From contig NC_052616.1 of assembly GCF_016545825.1 (NCBI RefSeq), positions 56,681,538 to 56,745,537 on the forward strand: DNA of 64,000 bases, in the 5' to 3' direction. Positions within the stretch are counted from its first letter, which is position 1, and every line of letters starts with the position of its first letter. Position numbers and translations under genes: made by a program. Source of the DNA: Eucalyptus grandis (lineage: Eukaryota > Streptophyta > Magnoliopsida > Myrtales > Myrtaceae). The notes below the pieces were generated by a model, which worked only from the letters and a program-made list of their open reading frames with translations, searched no databases and was not told the origin of the DNA. This document shows, one piece after another, positions 26,311-37,063 of the stretch.

Positions 26311-28902
26311 ATTGATGAAGTTACTGGTGCAATGGGGAGGGTATCAACTGTAGGAATTGAGAAGGATGAGGAGGAGGAGAGAGATACTGAATAACAATAT
26401 GAAGCACTTTACGACATGTGCTTCCCAAGATCATATTGCATTTATCAAGCAACAATTTTTGCCACAATTTTTTTTAAATTATTATTTTAATATTTCGAAC
26501 TCATGGCAAAACAAGAATGGATACGAATGGTTACTAGAATTAAATGGAGACAAAAATTTCGTAGCTATCATTAATCATTACATCAAAAAATCATGAGGAT
26601 AATCTTTATCTCACACTTCCTCACTGTCAACCCTTGGTTGGCATATTTAAATTTGGCATCTTTTAAATTTGGGAAATTTCGTAGTCATGCAATAACTCAA
26701 TCTCCACCTATGTGACACAATCATATCATCTGAATTTAGAAGTATCCTTCATGCATGTTAGCATGAAACCCACAAGAGATCAAGCAAAATCTCTATAAAA
26801 AGAACTTCTAAACCTCAATCATGTTAAGCCAGTCCACTCCGATGATTCGTGGTAAAACCACACAAGAAGACATGAAAGGTCCGTTTGGTTCGCCAGAATT
26901 TTCAATAATATTGATTAATTCGTATTTTGATGCTATAGTCTTCCGTTAGTCACCAGTCCAAAGATTACAATAAAAATAAAAAAGCTACAAATGGATAGAT
27001 TTAAAACATAATTCTCATGTAAAAAAAATCATTCATGTGCTTCTCATCATGCACCATCTACGATTTTCCCCTTTTGAACCTGGGGTTTCCACAAAGCACT
27101 ACACAGTAGACTATGGACTTTTCTTCCACTGCTGAAACCTTCAGCTTTTACATCTCTCTAGCCTAATCCTAATTTTTTGATAAATAACATCCTCTTGTTT
27201 GTATCTATATACATTTGGATCTCGATTCACAAATCTCTTGGTTTCATTGTATCGCCTTCAATGGAATTTTAAACTTTAGTCAATAAAACACCAATGCATC
27301 GCAGGAGCTGTGCGAGCAATTTGCAAAAAGATTAGAATTTGCAAGTTTGGAATTTGCTGGTCATGCCACATTACTCAGTAAATCAACTATGAACCCAACA
27401 AATCCAGATAGATAACTTAGCATAAAACCACTCGTACAAACAAATTGCTCACCCCACAATCAACATATTTATGGCGAAATCACAATGAAGCCTTAAAGCA
27501 ACGGTTTCATTTAGAATCTAGCAACAAGATGCACGCACTGCACGTGAAAAGCAAAAACCAACTATTTCCATCTTTAAATTTTGATATCCCGACAACTTGA
27601 GAAATCTTAACCATTGGTTCTCTTTTCCAGTCTAAAGGGAGCACCATAGCCCCAAAGCTTCAGTGACTCACTAACTACTTAATATAGAAATAACCCAAAT
27701 CAACGAAAAATAGGGCACAAATCTTGACTTTATAACAGCAAGAACCTCGAAAAGCACCCCATAAGCGTCACCCATTGCGTACGTGGATCAATTGATGCGT
27801 AATCTCGGTCCACCGAGTAAAACGGCAAAGCGGCAATCAAGGAAAAGGAAAGAGGTGCAAGAACCTAATGCGAACGCACAAAAACCCCGTACACACAATC
27901 GCACCAAAGCACGAGGCGGGAGGAAGAGAAGGCAGAAACCCTAACCACTCATCTAGAGCGGAACAAACAATCAGCTACAGTAATCTCTAAACCAACCGTT
28001 GCTACCGTCGAATAAAAATCGAAGGTAACACTAGAATCTAACTTAAAATTCTAGAACTTATATATATATATACACACGAGACAATCACTCCAATTGCACC
28101 ATACACAGCAACCCAAAACCCAAAAATCTCGACTAGCCCAGTTAAAAAAAATATTCACTCTTCCGAACAAAACGATCACTGCACAAGCTGCATATGAAGA
28201 ATTCTACCACAAGATTTCGGATCTCTAAAGAAAAAATTAAAAAAAATAAAAAAATAAAAAAAATAAAACAAGAAAATGGTGATCAAACATGGGCACTTAC
28301 TCAGGATCGACCCCTTTGAACACCGAAAAAGAAACAATCTTTGCCATCAAGACGGAGCCCAAGGAACTTGCCCGAGAACGAAAGAGAACACCTTTGTCGA
28401 CAATTCATAGACCGGCTCTTGCTTGAATAATTTAGTTTTCTTCTCTCTTAGTTGGATGATTTTAGAAAGGAATAAGAGAGGAAGAAGAAAACCCTAGCCC
28501 CCATGGCCGAATTCGTTTTTTTCTCAAATTGAAGCCCAAAAAAAACTTTCTTTAATGCAATCGAAAGATGCTAAAACATATATATAACAATGCTCATGCA
28601 ACGATTTACAACGAACATCAACCAATTGCAAATAGTTTGAAAATTCTAGAACTTTTTCATGTATAAACTCTAGAATTTCAAATTTAAAATTCTCTCTCAA
28701 TTCTCAACGAAATTATACAAATTATATATGGTTGGAAAGATCTCGACATGTAGAACAAAAGCCCTATGGTTTCAGATCAATCAAGCAAAAAATCCACACG
28801 AAAGATAATGCCCATATTTGGCTCAAAGATGAAAATTTCAATTTGTCCATAAAAACATAAAATTTGGGTTCTACAATCATATATGACAAGCTCGATACCA
28901 CA
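26311..28902. other. 5' interior of the LTR element, mostly unidentified
   Basis: About 2.6 kb between the pararetrovirus body and the 5' LTR. I see no gag. On the minus strand at about 28,300-28,530 there is a pyrimidine-rich leader with GGCTAGGGTTTTC, then a segment ending in a consensus donor (GA|GTAAGT), which looks like the 5' UTR and first exon of a host gene. The part at 26,600-28,200 is AT-rich and unassigned. Confidence 0.45.
28890..28900 (-). other. Copia primer-binding site
   Basis: The minus strand reads TGGTATCGAGC two bases inside the LTR, close to the tRNA-iMet complement TGGTATCAGAGC. It fixes the element's orientation. Confidence 0.8.
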
Positions 28903-29417
28903 TTTAGAAAATTATTCACATGAATAATTAATTAATCAAGAAGAATCGAATCCATATATGATTATAAAACACCGATCAATAAATACAGCAGAATTAAGCG
29001 TACCTGTTTGAGCCATTGCTTCACTTGCATAAAATAGATCACTCTGATAATCAAGGATCTATCGGAATGCCAGATCTTCCTCTCTATGACCTATTTCGAT
29101 ATAGCAGCTTTCAATGGGATTCAAGCAACTGATAGGTATAACCTATCCTTTTATAGGCTAGAGAGGGACCTAGCAAATCCTAATCAACATCGTGTCAACC
29201 TGCCCTTCCCATTACGGGCTTCACTCAAACACGGGCTTCACAAACACAATTGCCTACACTTTGCTGCTCAACTAGGCCCGTTAACAATAGATGCCAATAC
29301 CCAATTCAATCGTATCACTCTAGGGTTTAACACATATTGGAATATCCATTAACCCGATTATTTAAAATAGAAAATCAATTAATTAATGTAAACCCATATT
29401 ATAGGAAATTTCCAACA
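28903..29417 (-). repeat. LTR (5' LTR in element sense)
   Basis: 515 bp, matching 19,438-19,938 throughout with scattered substitutions and an indel around 29,210. Its outer base adjoins ATCTG, the right target duplication. Confidence 0.9.
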
Positions 29418-29821
29418 ATCTGAGGTTAGGTTCATGGCGCATACGGGTGTGCTGAGGTATGCCCAAATAGATTCGGGTTCATTCGGCCCGGAAGGGCCTA
29501 AGCGGTGTAGATGCGAGTGGATAAAACTTGCAGGCGACGCAGATTCCTCTTTTTTCCCTCCTGAGAGAGAGCTTTAGCTTCATTCACAGTGATGATGACT
29601 TCAATCTCATGTAGAATCCACCACCTGCGCTTCACCTCAAGACCACCACCTCCTCCTCCTCCGCCGCCGTCTTCTTGTCCGATCTTAAATTTACAGTTTC
29701 TGGGTACAAGAAGCGAGCTGAATTGGGTAAGACCCGTTAGGATTGGACCATGCAACGGGTCGAGAGCCAGGTGTTGCTTCAAGTTCGGGAAGAGCGGGGT
29801 TGATGCTGAAGGTGCCGGCAT
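29418..29821 (-). pseudogene. 5' part of the split exon, unrecognised plant protein
   Basis: Begins MPAPSAST and continues through a Gly-rich stretch to EGKKRNLRRLQVLSTRIYTA, where a TAG stops the frame; the second copy at 61,619-62,207 has AAG there. The N-terminus, poor in acidic residues, resembles a plastid transit peptide, which is an inference. The 3' remainder is at 19,270-19,437, about 10 kb away because of the LTR element. I do not recognise the family. Confidence 0.65.
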
Positions 29822-32574
29822 TTATGGCAGCCAATCCCGCGATGATTTTGATAGAGATGATGTTGAACCGGTTGGATTATGAGTTCTTCTACGCAAATTC
29901 TCTCTCTTTTTCCGTGAGGTCGTCATGTAATTTAGTCCGACTGAAGTATGGATTGGAGTTTTTCTTTTATTTTGTTTGGTTGGAATTGTTATTTTGAGGA
30001 TGAATTGTGGGATTCAATGATGATGTGAAGACGGTGGAAAGTTTTGGTACTTTAGACTGCTTGGCTCATCACACGCTCTGTGCTCATCGAGATTGGACGG
30101 TTTTTGAGGATGCAAGTAGCATAAAGAGCGAAAAAAAGCAAGTATATGTGAAGATTGCATAAGGCCCATGACCCTATCGTCGAGCAATTCAAATAAGCTT
30201 ACGCTAGGCTTGACACTTCCCTAGCAGCAAGCTTCGGCGATTTCGATGAGCGACAAGATGTGACTAATAAACTTATGCTAGGGTTATCGCGACGAAATCC
30301 ACCACCAACGAGAGTTAGTTTTATAGATGATAAAGATTGAAAACTGGGGGAGTGGACCTTGCTGGATGTTTGTGGTAAGCCGCAAAGGCAGCAAACATAG
30401 GGAGGTGATAGGGAGATACAGACAAAAAAAAAAAAAAAAAAAAGCGAAACCAATTCAAAAATAATGTCCTAACGGAGTCTCCCAGTTTTGACATGGTGAA
30501 AACAGATCAACTCAAGTAAAAAGAAGTGCAACGGAGAAGATCCTCTCAAAAGTCTGTAACTCTTTCTTGCAAAAAGGGGATTGCATGTCAACGTAGACAT
30601 GTTTTGAACCCTAAAAAGGAGGGAAGGGAGGTTGGTTGGGGGGGGCTAGTGTGGAATTCAAGCATCGGGGGCAGTTTTGAAAAAGAAAAGATAAGAGGGG
30701 GGTAGTTTTAATTTCGAGAGAGAAGTGTACAGATCGACGATGACATTTCACCGTAAAGAAATGGCATAATCTTGAAGATCATGATAAAATTATTGCTGCA
30801 TGTGGTATAAATGTTCCACTTATGTTCAGTCATTGGTTATATCCAACATTTCATTTATTGATGATATCACATTCAAGACATGCTTCTGCTTATATCCATC
30901 CTTCACGGTACTTTGCTGATATTCAGCTTAAGTGTGCATCTGTTCATATCATACTCCGGATATATCTGGCTCCCCAGTTATATCTAGGTTCTCTAGTTAT
31001 ATTCAACTATTCATCTCAAGGCACTTCAATTATGTTAGTAGTGAAGGTCCTAAAAACTTAATATATTGCTATTTCCAAGTCTAAATGAACTCCATATTCT
31101 TCTAAACTTGTTAAAGTAGGTTTTCCTTGTCACTTAGAATCTTTCCACCGATTATATCAAAGATCCTCTTGAAGCGGATACTTGAAACACAAACAACTCT
31201 TGCATTTATCTAGATCAATATATATCATTGATAGTTTTGCCAATTCCAAAATATATTATGAGGTTTTCTCAACAAAAAATTGATGGATTGGGATCTTATT
31301 TGCTGTCGCACAAGAAATTATTCCAACCTTCCTCAATTTTACGTGCGGAAAATTATTGGATCTTATGACACGTGTTAACTGAGTTCTTCTATATGAGACT
31401 TATATAATCTAGTTATATTCATATGAAATAGGTTTCCACAATCCGAGTTCATCAAATTATATATCACTTTGTATGTCAACGTTTCATAGGATTTAGAACA
31501 CTCACGCATTCCGGTCATCCGCCTAACATCTCCTTCCTCCCTCATCATCACATCTCGCTACTCAACGCTAGAAGTTTGAGCGCTTGTCGCCCATAGAGGA
31601 GCTCATCGGATAGAGAGAGACATACGAGAGAACAGTGGCGGAAGTAGCTAATCAGCTATAGAGCGTGGCTAAACAGGGTGCGGTAGGTATTGGTGGAATA
31701 GTGATCCCTCCCCCCCCTTTCTTTCCGGCGGGGGGTGGTTGTGTGTGTGTGGAGGTGTTTATTCTTGCGTAAGCATAGGTAGACGTATCAAAATGTGTTA
31801 TAAACCCATTTTTCAACTAATATTTGATGAGTTGTGTTATTATATGAATTAGTTAAATTCAATAAATGGGTGATAAATTGATTTAGAAATGTAAGGCCTA
31901 AAAAATGTGGGTTTTATATGGGTTCACAACTTACTTAGACACAATCCATCTCTATGATTTGTTCTTCACTATCGCTTTGACTTGATCTCGTGCTCATTCA
32001 CTTTGCGGTCTGAATATGATTTTTCTAAGTTGGGTTAAAAAAAGAAGTGTTTTAATTAATATAAATAGAATCGAGTATGAATTAAGTATGAGTCACCGAA
32101 TTTGTATTATATAAAAATAGGTGAAAATAAATTAAATAAGCCATTTTAGATCAAATCTTTTCCAATCCGATCTACTCATTTGAAAGGTCTAGAAATTTGC
32201 ATATGAATTTGCTTGCCTTTCCATCGTAATCAAACCACTAACCAATATGATCGAGTAAAGATGCGAGTGCATGTATCTGGAGGTCATGTCTGTGACCCAG
32301 ATTTCCAATAAAGTGATGGAATGAATGCGGTACGTGTACGAACGGATATTTATTTTATCATATATCATGAGAAGTACTGTAAGCAGATCATGCCACTCTA
32401 GTGGATCAAACCATGATTTGCGTGAAGGAGAAGACACTTTGTAGCTTTAGATATATATGACGTAGGAGTTTGCTTGTTGTTCATCAATGATCGAACTGGA
32501 ACGCCACGAATCTTAAGATAAGGTTTCTCCATGAGACAATCATATGAAGAAAGACTTCCAACTCCCTTTACCGT
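29822..32574. other. Block 1 right part and 3' flank of the second CRK locus
   Basis: 29,822-31,507 matches 62,208 to the right edge and includes an inverted copy of repeat R (30,190-30,790). A small frame at 30,822-31,061 is shared with 63,257-63,544 but shows no known domain. About 31,790-32,190 resembles a decayed relative of the MITE at 14,778. 32,190-32,574 should hold the 3' UTR of the CRK locus. Confidence 0.55.
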
Positions 32575-33223
32575 TCACCGAGGGTATACTTCGGTGACTG
32601 ACATCTCATTGATCGACATTGCCATGGACCTACTGGTGGATTGGTCCGATTCGAGATTTTTCATTGGTCTCTCTGTCCTGCCTCGGAGGAAGAACGCCGG
32701 TTGTAGGGGCGATGCAAGAGAAACAGAGTAGCTGCTCAACATGAGGACTATGGTTGCCATCGTGGGTCTATCCATTGGATCTTTCTGAACACAAAGTAGA
32801 CCAATGTGGAGGCACCTAAGAACTTCATCCCTTGAATACAAGTCTCCAATGGCTGGATCTAACACTTCCAATGGCTTACCATCTCTCCAATTTTCCCAAG
32901 CCTAAAAACAATTCATTGGAAAAAAATATTCTCAGTACATGCAATTTGCTCAGTTTAACAATTTTCATACTAGATATAGTAAGTTTGCACAACTTACATA
33001 GCTAGTGAGTTTTTCACCTCTATATTCTTCAAAGGATAAACTATTCCTCCTACCACTAACGAGCTCAAGAAGTAGGACACCGAAACTGTAGACATCGGAC
33101 TTCACAGAGAATTGCCCATGCATTGCATACTCAGGTGACATGTAACCACTGGAATTTATAACACATCAGCAATATAAGCCTACATAGGCATAAAAAGTGG
33201 AGAACAAAGCATAACAATACTTA

Positions 33224-33484
<261 letters not shown>

Positions 33485-33979
33485 TTAAAGGTATTTTCGG
33501 TTGACAAATCCTCTTGAATAGATTTTATGCAAGGAACATATTTAGGTTCCAAAAGCTAGTGAAACATTAAACATAATTTGAGGCTAATCACATGATCACC
33601 TCAACATAAAAAGCAATAAATTAGGAATATATGAAAAGGCAACATACCAAATAGAAAGTAGTCAAGACTTTTGTTCAGCAACAACTCATAAACAATCAGT
33701 TTTTCTTTACCCTCCAAGCAAAACCCGAGCAGTTGCACAAGGTTCCGATGTTGAAGCTCCGCTACCAATAGGACTTCATTCTTAAATTCTTGGGCACCTT
33801 GTCTTGAGCTTTGAGATAGTCTCTTCACAGCTATTTGTTGTCCATTGGGAAGCCTACCCTGGAAGGTTAATATTTTGATGTTTAAGTAGACATGAATAGC
33901 TTCTGATCACAGCATTTCGATATTACCAAACCAAAGATCTTCAAATTTTTTAATCCTAAAGATCTCTCAAATATATTTA

Positions 33980-34933
33980 GGGAAAATGTCACAAATAGTC
34001 CCTATACTATTACTTAATGTGCAATTTGGTCCATGAACTTTCGATCAGCTCAATTTAGTCTCTGAACTATTGATAAATGTCCGATTTGGTCCCTGAACTT
34101 TCGATCGGCTCAATTTGGTCCATGAACTATTGATAAATGTTCGATTTAGTCCTTCGTTACTGTTTTTCCTTTTTTTATTTTTTTTTTTTTGCTTCTTCTC
34201 TTTTCCCTCCGTCGCTCCGGCGGAGGGAAGCCGGCGCCGGCGAGGGTCGCCCTCGCCGACGTCGGTGAGGGCAGTCCCCGTCGGACGTAGGCGAGGCGGC
34301 CCGACACCGGGTGCTCCTCGCCGGTCTGCGAGGGAGAAGGCGCCGTGACGCCGCCCAACGCCTATGCCGAGCCATGCCATCCCCGCCACCCCCAACGCCG
34401 TCATTGAAACCAAGCCCTTGTCCAGCCACCTCGTCAACCAGCCACCAACCCAGTAGCCTTGAAATCCCTTGGCCTGACGCTGGTTGCTGCTGTCGCTTGG
34501 TCCCTCGACGACCAGCCAAGTTGCCACCCAAATGCGTCATTGCCGTTACCTTCCCCGAAACCCTATACGCCGAGGGGGTGATGCAGCCGGGTTGGGCGAG
34601 GGCTGCCCTCGCCTGCATCCAGCAAGGACGGCCTTCACCCAACGTCGGCGAGGGTCGCCCTCACCGGACACCGACTTCCCTTCGCCGGAGTCAGCGGAGG
34701 GAAGAGAGAAGAAGCAAAAAAAAAAAAAAAAAAAGAAGAAGAAGGAAAAACAGTAACAAAGGACTAAATCGGACATTTATCAATAGTTTATGGACCAAAT
34801 TGAGCCGATCGAAAGTTTAGGGACCAAATCGGACAATTATTAATAGTTCAGGGACTAAATTGAGCCGATCAAAAGTTCAGGGACCAAATTGCACATTAAG
34901 TAATAGTATGGGGACTATTTGTGACATCTTCCC
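33980..34933. mobile_element. Foldback MITE with TTA target, in CRK intron 3
   Basis: The 954-bp element starts GGGAAAATGTCACAAATAG and ends with its inverted counterpart, flanked by TTA (33,977-33,979 and 34,934-34,936), which fits a PIF/Harbinger-type target. The inverted repeats extend for more than 200 bp and include repeated CAATTTGGTCC-type units. The core (about 34,200-34,720) is very GC-rich and itself partly palindromic. It has no transposase; the open frames inside are composition artefacts. Confidence 0.85.
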
Positions 34934-35344
34934 TTATATTTTGAACCATTCTCAATCTAGTTTCTAGCTGATCATACCTGGAAAACTCCACCGAATCCGC
35001 CCTCACCCAACTTGTTTTGATGAGAGAAATTGTTTGTGGCGGCTTGTATAGTGGCTAAATCATATTGCAAGGACTTGGCATTTGAAATTTCACTCGCGCC
35101 TATAGGAGGAAACAAGACTAAAATTGAATAAAAATAAATTCAATAACCACATTTAATATCAAATAAAAATTAAACACTCGTGTGATTATTCTCAACATCG
35201 AAAGTTGATAGGAATGGGAATTTTCCGGCGCAATTCATTTCTCAAAGTTACTTGCCGCACAACACTCCTGTACAATGTCACCTGCCTATATAAAATTTCC
35301 CATTCTTATGCATCTCGGCAAGCACAAAATTACTAGAGAATAAG

Positions 35345-36190
35345 GGTGCGTTTGGGAACCACTTTTGGAGAAAGTTTTTAGGAAAATGCAAAGATTTTTG
35401 AGTTAAAGGTATTTTCCAAAATGCAAACTGTGTTTGGTAAATTGTACTTTGAAAGCTCTTTGTGAAGTACTTTGAACAAAATAGTGTTTGGAGAATTACA
35501 TTTACAAATGAGCTTTGTGGTAAAAAAAATTATCAAAAGAAAAATTAAAAAAAAAAATTTGACTGGCAAGGGCAACGGCCATTGGCGACCTCCGGTGACC
35601 CCGGATTTGGGGTGGCGAGGTCGCATGCGTCACACGACACCGCCTTGACCTCCGACGACCCCCGGATCTGGGGCGGTGATGTCTTGCGCGTCGCGCAATG
35701 CTGCCTCGACCTCCGGCGACCTAGATTCGGGGCGTCGAGGTCGCGAGAGGACCTCGCCATCTCAAATTTGGGTCGCGGCAGGGTCGCGCGACGTCGCCGC
35801 GACCTAGATCCGGGGGCGGCAAGGGCTCGCGACCCAAATCTGGTCGCCGCTCGAGCCTCCGGCACCAGATCTGGTCACGACCACCAGACCTGCGACTAGA
35901 TGGGTCGCGCAGCCCCGACGAGCTCCGTGCGAAGGTCGCAGTGCGGCAGGCGACGGTCGCTGGCAACGCCACGACTCGCGGAGGTCGCCTGTCTCTCCAA
36001 CGACGATCACCTAGGTCGCGGCGTCCCTGTAGCAGTCGTTGGCCCGGAGAAGATGAACAGTGTTTCATCCAAGGGCATGCACCGGAAAAACAAAAAATTC
36101 GTGAGGACAATTTTGGAAAAAAAAAAATGAATAGTGTCGCGTGGGCATGCCGAGAAAGCTGAAAGCCCAACCTGCCTTGGGCTTTCAACC
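35345..36190. mobile_element. GC-cored insertion in CRK intron 2
   Basis: Starts GGGTGCGTTTGGGAACC, a hAT-MITE-like end, and contains a GC-rich core (about 35,570-36,030) with repeated GGTCGCG motifs similar to the core of the element at 53,970-54,707. I could not find a matching right terminus, so the right border is approximate. Confidence 0.5.
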
Positions 36191-36499
36191 TTAAAAATAC
36201 TTGCTTTGCCATTAATATGTACAATTTTGAGTTAGACTTATATTGAGACATCAAAGCGCAAGGACAGCAGCTACAAGTTGTGGGAAATATTACAGGCCAG
36301 AAGTGCAGGGAGAACGTATCAGCAACATGTAATTCCATCTTAACGCTTGTCTTCTTTGTTCATCTCAGAAACTAAGATGAAGAAGTTCAACGACATCCAA
36401 GCTATGCTAATGAATCGCCACTTGGAGGCTGAATCGCTAAAGATGAAGGACATGTTAATCCCAACAATTGCTCTTAAAAAGCTCTACCTGTTTTTCGGC

Positions 36500-37063
36500 A
36501 ATTGGGTTCGCTTTTCCCGCTGAACCGTTCCTTCTCCCAGGATTCTCCTCCTGAGCCTCCTCCACGGCTCCTCCATCTGTGATGCATGAAATCAAGATGA
36601 AACGTGATCTTTCCAAAGAGAATTCACGATTTTAAGCAGAGTTCGGGACGGATGACCAGGTTTCTAGTGACTGGACTCATGATGACGATCGAGAAGGGCC
36701 CTACCTGGACAGATCCTGCAGTTGCAGCTCGTTGAATCTACTGATGACGCCTGTGCAGCCGCTGCAGACGATAGGAGAAGCCGACGGCGAAGGTGTGAAG
36801 GCCGGTGGCGAGCCGGGCCGAGTGTTGAGGTAATTATCGTTGGGATTGAACGTCAAGAACTTGAACACCATCGGGAAGTGGAGAGGGAGGGGACTCTGGA
36901 TGAACCGAGGGAGATGGGAGATCGTTCGTTCCTGAGTTTGGCTTTTGAAGTTCCAAGTCAACTCCGTCGTCCTAGAAACGGCCGCGAGATTGTCTTGGAG
37001 GAAACTTCCCCTGGCCCCCCGCGTCCCTTCCCTTAGAAAATTAGTAGCCGCGTTGCCGTCCAC
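36500..37063 (-). other. Possible captured gene fragment in CRK intron 2
   Basis: A 120-codon minus-strand frame (36,701-37,063) is followed by a donor-like CAG|GTAGGG, then an acceptor-like ACAG and another short coding-like stretch around 36,480-36,580. The intact CRK gene has nothing comparable in its intron. No family is recognised; chance is a real alternative. Confidence 0.3.

Larger units (their letters stand above)
19438..29417 (-). mobile_element. Copia-type LTR retrotransposon, 9,980 bp, carrying a pararetrovirus body
   Basis: Two LTRs (19,438-19,938 and 28,903-29,417) bound the element. It is flanked by ATATG (19,433-19,437) and ATCTG (29,418-29,422), a 5-bp target duplication with one mismatch; the uninterrupted site is visible near 61,800. 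It reads on the minus strand: a primer-binding site (TGGTATCGAGC, complement of 28,890-28,900) follows the 5' LTR, and a purine tract (AGTGGGAGAA) precedes the 3' LTR. The copia RNase H terminus is at 20,637-20,790. No gag, integrase or copia reverse transcriptase was found. A caulimovirid sequence fills 21,350-26,310. The LTRs differ at about 20-25 positions plus an indel by eye, so the insertion is not recent. Confidence 0.88.
10560..31507. repeat. Block 1 of a large direct duplication (partner 51,775-64,000)
   Basis: Reading both segments side by side, 10,560-14,320 matches 51,775-56,110, 14,680-19,432 matches 56,450-61,800, and 29,423-31,507 matches 61,806 to the right edge, all in the same order and orientation. 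Block 1 is longer because the LTR element at 19,438-29,417 interrupts it. Private to block 1 are also a 250-bp insert (12,716-12,965) and a 229-bp tandem duplication (13,319-13,776). Confidence 0.88.

Noticed and set aside
34045..34820. Several frames of 70-169 codons on both strands
   Set aside because: They sit in the GC-rich palindromic core of the MITE at 33,980-34,933 within a CRK intron and have low-complexity translations.
35545..36338. Frames up to 205 codons on both strands
   Set aside because: GC-rich core of an intronic insertion; mutually overlapping, Arg-rich, no conserved motif.
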